This document shows, piece by piece, positions 61,576 through 64,000 of a DNA stretch of 64,000 nucleotides. The translations under genes were made by a program, and so were the position numbers. The stretch spans positions 372,001 to 436,000 of the forward strand of contig NZ_BMOU01000003.1 in NCBI RefSeq assembly GCF_014647235.1, in the 5' to 3' direction. How positions within the stretch are numbered: the first letter of the stretch is position 1; each line of letters starts with the position of its first letter. The stretch is from Haloarcula pellucida (GTDB lineage: Archaea; Halobacteriota; Halobacteria; Halobacteriales; Haloarculaceae). The notes beneath the pieces were generated by a model. That model was given only the letters and a program-made list of their open reading frames with translations. It was not told the DNA's origin and did not search any database.

Positions 61576-62271
61576 ATGAGACTTGTCGCTGAATTCAAGA
61601 TCTATTGCGATTCGCTCCCGCTCGTCGACGTAGTCGCAGCGGTACCCGACGCGAGGGTACGTCTCGATCTCCAATACAACCACGGGAAGCGACCATTGTT
61701 CCTCATCACTGTGAATGGCGGATCTGAACAAACACTCGAGACTGCACTCACTGATGCGTATGACGTAGGGGGCTGGACTCAAATCGGACAGGCCGGTGAT
61801 ACCCGCCGGTATCAAATCCAACCGGCGCTCAGTTTCGAAGAGCAACTCGGAGACGATATCGACGATCTCGCTGGACTCGAGGAGCTGGCCACAGCAGATG
61901 CGTTTATCGACCGGATTACGGTCGAACCGGATGGCTGGCGACAAACGGGCTGGTTCGCCGACCGAGAAGAGTTCAGCAAATTCTCGTCGTTCTGGCAGCA
62001 CAATGCTGACTTTCGACTCGACCGTCTCAATCGGGTCGAGACGCCAGAACCGCCAGGAGAAGGGCTAACTAATCGGCAATACGAGGCCCTCCGGATCGCT
62101 TACGAGCGGGGGTATTTCGAGATTCCGAGACAGGTCTCACTCGAGGCGATCGCTACGGAGTTAGATATCACTGCCTCGTCGGTAACAGAGCGGTTGCGCC
62201 GTGCTCAAACACAACTCATAGAGGAAACAGTAGCGACGACGTGGCCGACGCTCCCTGAGTCTCCCCAATAG
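61576..62271 (+). CDS. Bat-like HTH_10 transcriptional regulator
   Basis: A 231-residue regulator with an N-terminal Bat-type ligand/GAF-like domain and the C-terminal HTH_10 domain LTNRQYEALRIAYERGYFEI, PRQVSLEAIATELDITASSV (about 170-225). This family is the main haloarchaeal activator group (bacterio-opsin activator). Divergent from the DrrAB exporter across 136 bases, so it probably controls it. TATA-like TTAATAG near 61556. Confidence 0.88.
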   Translation: MRLVAEFKIYCDSLPLVDVVAAVPDARVRLDLQYNHGKRPLFLITVNGGSEQTLETALTDAYDVGGWTQIGQAGDTRRYQIQPALSFEEQLGDDIDDLAGLEELATADAFIDRITVEPDGWRQTGWFADREEFSKFSSFWQHNADFRLDRLNRVETPEPPGEGLTNRQYEALRIAYERGYFEIPRQVSLEAIATELDITASSVTERLRRAQTQLIEETVATTWPTLPESPQ

Positions 62272-62699
62272 CAACGGGAGTGCTGTCTGAAGAAGCAGCG
62301 GCTGAACTCTCGTGAGGGCGCACAGAGGAGTTACCGGATATTCTCCGATACTGTGCGACCGAACCGATAGGTGGTAATTGCATAGAAAATCCAACCGAGC
62401 GGCATATGACCCCGCGACTGTTCGGTCGTCCGTATTTTGAACCCCTCCCGCGTCCGGCCGCAAATTAGGCCGGATAGCTGCAGCACCCGGGTCGCTTCGC
62501 TACGGACTCCGTAGTTGCAACGTCGCCTTACCGATCATCCACGCAAATGTCGCCACTACTTCGGAGGTTGGTACACGAAGAGCCAGAACTGACGTGAATC
62601 GAAGGTGTGTCAGAGACAATCGGCGGTCACTGAGTCCACGATCGGCGGCGTTCGACAGCTCACAGTGTTTGAGATCGAGTAAGCCCTTTCAATTCGTAA
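62272..62699. other. Non-coding region, nothing recognised
   Basis: About 430 bases. There is a small hairpin (CTACGGACTCCGTAG, 62498-62512) but no tRNA fold, no repeat family and no frame with haloarchaeal composition. Confidence 0.5.
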
Positions 62700-63090
62700 G
62701 CGCGGGCATGGTCGCATCCTCGACAGGAGTGTGTCTAGTCGATCTGTAGTTTCGAACTCTCTAGGTGGCGTGTGGAACACGCCACCGCCGACTGACCACT
62801 CGTTCTCGAACGTCTCGGCCGCGGCGTCGGCCAATTCACCCGCTTCGATATGCGAGCACATCTGTCCCGTCGACGACAGGCCCTGGTGTCTGAGTGTGCG
62901 TTGGGCGGCCTCGAAGACGTTTCGGTACAGGAACTCCCCGACGCCACGCCGGGCGCCGTGTGGGTGAGATAGTCATTCTCGCCGTCAGCGTCTGGGAAGG
63001 GTTTTTCGACGCGTTCGACCTCCCCACCGCATTCGAGAGACAGCCCCGAGACGAGCAGGGCGGACCGCTACAGGTCGTCCTCGATCTACA
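62700..63090 (-). pseudogene. C-terminal remnant of a tyrosine recombinase
   Basis: Minus strand reads LECGGEVERVEKPFPDADGE, NDYLT, then after a one-base deletion near 62962 HGARRGVGEFLYRNVFEAAQ, RTLRHQGLSSTGQMCSHIEA, GELADAAAETFENEW. This is the catalytic end of a haloarchaeal XerC/D-like integrase, homologous to 47885-48542. Truncated at the 5' side where the thuA-like gene ends. Exact edges uncertain. Confidence 0.6.
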
Positions 63091-63115
63091 ACCGTCACTC
63101 GAAATCGAACACGTC

Positions 63116-63899
63116 TCAGGCCGATTCCACCGGGGAAGCCCAGTCGACTGCGTTCCGAAGTATCTGTCTGACCTCGTCGTGATGGTAGATGGGATACTCC
63201 TCGTCGCCAGGTCGGAAATAGAAGATCTTCCCCGCGCCATGGCGGAAGCAGACGCCGCTCCGGAACACGTCACCACCTTCGAACCAGCTCGTAAAGACGA
63301 GGCTGTCCGGTTCGGGAATGTCGAACGGTTCGCCGTACGTCGCCGCGTCGGGAATTTCGATGCACTCGTCTAATCCCCGCGCGATCGGGTGGCTCGGATC
63401 AACGGCCCAGAGGTACTCGCGACTCCCGTTGTTGTCCCACTTCGATTCGCCCGTCGTCCCGAGCAGTGACGAGAAGACGGGCGAGTCCTTGGCGGAGTGA
63501 AGAAGGATGATCCCCATCCCGTCGCGAACCCGTTCCTCGATACGATGCACCGTTTCGTCGGTAATCTCGTCGTGTGCCACGTGCTCCCACCAGATCAGGA
63601 CATCGGTACGATCTATAGTAGCCATTGAAAATCAATGCACACCTGACCGCACGACGGCGGTGCGGTCAGTGTGTGAATCGTTTCAATTGTTACTATAGGA
63701 GAGGTCGTGGAACCCCCTGCTCTTCCTGCAGAAGCGTGGTCGTCGTCACTTCGTAGTCGGCCGTTTCGAAGATGCTCGCGATCGTCCCGTGGATCCCATC
63801 GGGATACCGTTCTGCGACGGATTCGTCCTCGCGCTCGTGCCTGTACTCGTTCCAAACTGTCACCGTCGTCGGTGTCTCCGTTCCAGGTTCGAAGGTCAT
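63116..63899 (-). pseudogene. ThuA-like gene split by a MITE
   Basis: N-terminal piece (63899-63693: TVTVWNEYRHEREDESVAER ... YEVTTTTLLQEEQGVPRPL) and C-terminal piece (63625-63116: DRTDVLIWWEHVAHDEITDE ... GKIFYFRPGDEEYPIYHHDE) are the two halves of a ThuA/trehalose-utilisation-like protein, as seen by alignment of consecutive family motifs. They are separated by the element at 63613-63698, whose TAG ends the first half. The C-terminal half could restart at ATG 63625. ThuA-like proteins act in sugar (trehalose/maltose) modification. Upstream oxidoreductase-like gene is 7 nt away. Confidence 0.85.
63613..63698 (-). mobile_element. Palindromic MITE, copy 3, inserted in thuA-like gene
   Basis: 86-bp copy in reverse orientation, with intact CTATAGTA...TACTATAG ends and ATTGAAA/TTTCAAT subterminal repeats. 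Interrupts the ThuA-like reading frame, which demonstrates that the element moved after that gene existed. Nearly identical to copy 1, hence recent. Confidence 0.9.
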
Positions 63900-63906
63900 G
63901 GTCGGC

Positions 63907-64000
63907 TCAGATGGTGTTTTCAGCGTGGCTGTTCGGGTCGTCGATATCCCGCCGTTCTACGCCAGCAGTGGGCCGGTCCAACACTGGCTGTGGTTCGTCC
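63907..64000 (-). CDS. C-terminal fragment of a gene leaving the window
   Basis: 31 codons on the minus strand end at TGA 63907-63909 (last residues RRDIDDPNSHAENTI). The rest lies beyond 64000. Only 7 nt before the ThuA-like start, so same operon. ThuA-like genes often follow Gfo/Idh/MocA-type sugar dehydrogenases, but the fragment itself shows no motif. Confidence 0.5.
   Translation of the reverse strand, partial: DEPQPVLDRPTAGVERRDIDDPNSHAENTI

Noticed and set aside
62480-62520. Hairpin CTACGGACTCCGTAG considered as part of a tRNA
   Set aside because: No acceptor stem, D-loop or T-loop consensus around it.

Overview
The window is haloarchaeal DNA. It has high GC, very acidic proteins, many Tat (twin-arginine) signal peptides followed by lipoproteins, and leaderless promoters with a TATA box about 25-30 nt before the start codon. 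Several families are typical of haloarchaea: HalOD1, HTH_10/Bat-like regulators, split YeeE/YedE and tandem Tat-dependent iron-binding lipoproteins. A ParA/partner pair with iterons, an integrase remnant and IS remnants in the middle suggest a megaplasmid or an integrated plasmid. I cannot name the genus, and I see no rRNA, tRNA, CRISPR array or Orc/Rep gene.

Layout. 1-23 kb: partial sulfatase, secreted C39-like peptidase, AI-2E-type permease, zinc alcohol dehydrogenase, PhoD phosphatase, S8 protease, GH13 glucosidase, a 1,374-residue repeat surface protein with an RND exporter, and thioredoxin. 23.6-30.3 kb: a sulfur/persulfide island of three transcription units (TusA-SQR-DUF1641; TusA-DsrE-DUF302-DUF2270; rhodanese/MBL-YeeE-YedE). 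30.5-34.2 kb: an ABC transporter with a lipoprotein, and an SPFH protein. 34.4-43.2 kb: an iron/siderophore uptake block with four paralogous binding lipoproteins, one FecCD permease, one FAD protein and pseudogenes from an old duplication. 43.2-51.7 kb: mobile/plasmid zone with decayed transposases, ParA, iterons, integrase remnant, AlkA-like protein, a TetR regulator and a monooxygenase. 51.8-59.1 kb: fifth iron-binding lipoprotein with an aldo-keto reductase, a broken diaminobutyrate aminotransferase, an MFS exporter, a glutamine-synthetase-like ligase and an IucA/IucC siderophore synthetase. 59.4-64 kb: DrrAB-type ABC exporter, HTH_10 regulator, integrase remnant and a thuA gene split by a MITE.

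How it works together. Eight copies of a TTTAGGC-N2-GCCTAAA palindrome, the expected target of a DtxR/SirR/Idr-type iron regulator, sit in front of the three uptake operons, the ligase-MFS operon and the siderophore synthetase. This makes 35-59 kb one iron regulon interrupted by mobile DNA. In the three uptake promoters two operators flank the TATA region with exactly the same 36-bp centre spacing. The divergent, iron-box-controlled glutamine-synthetase-like/MFS pair and the NIS synthetase, next to a dead aminotransferase, are the best candidate here for an undescribed system: an altered siderophore pathway. A second possible regulon is marked by GTATTG-N11-CAATA(T/C) in front of two sulfur operons.

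An 85-86 bp palindromic MITE occurs three times (1.7, 23.3 and 63.6 kb), and a different palindromic element borders the aminotransferase remnant at 54 kb.
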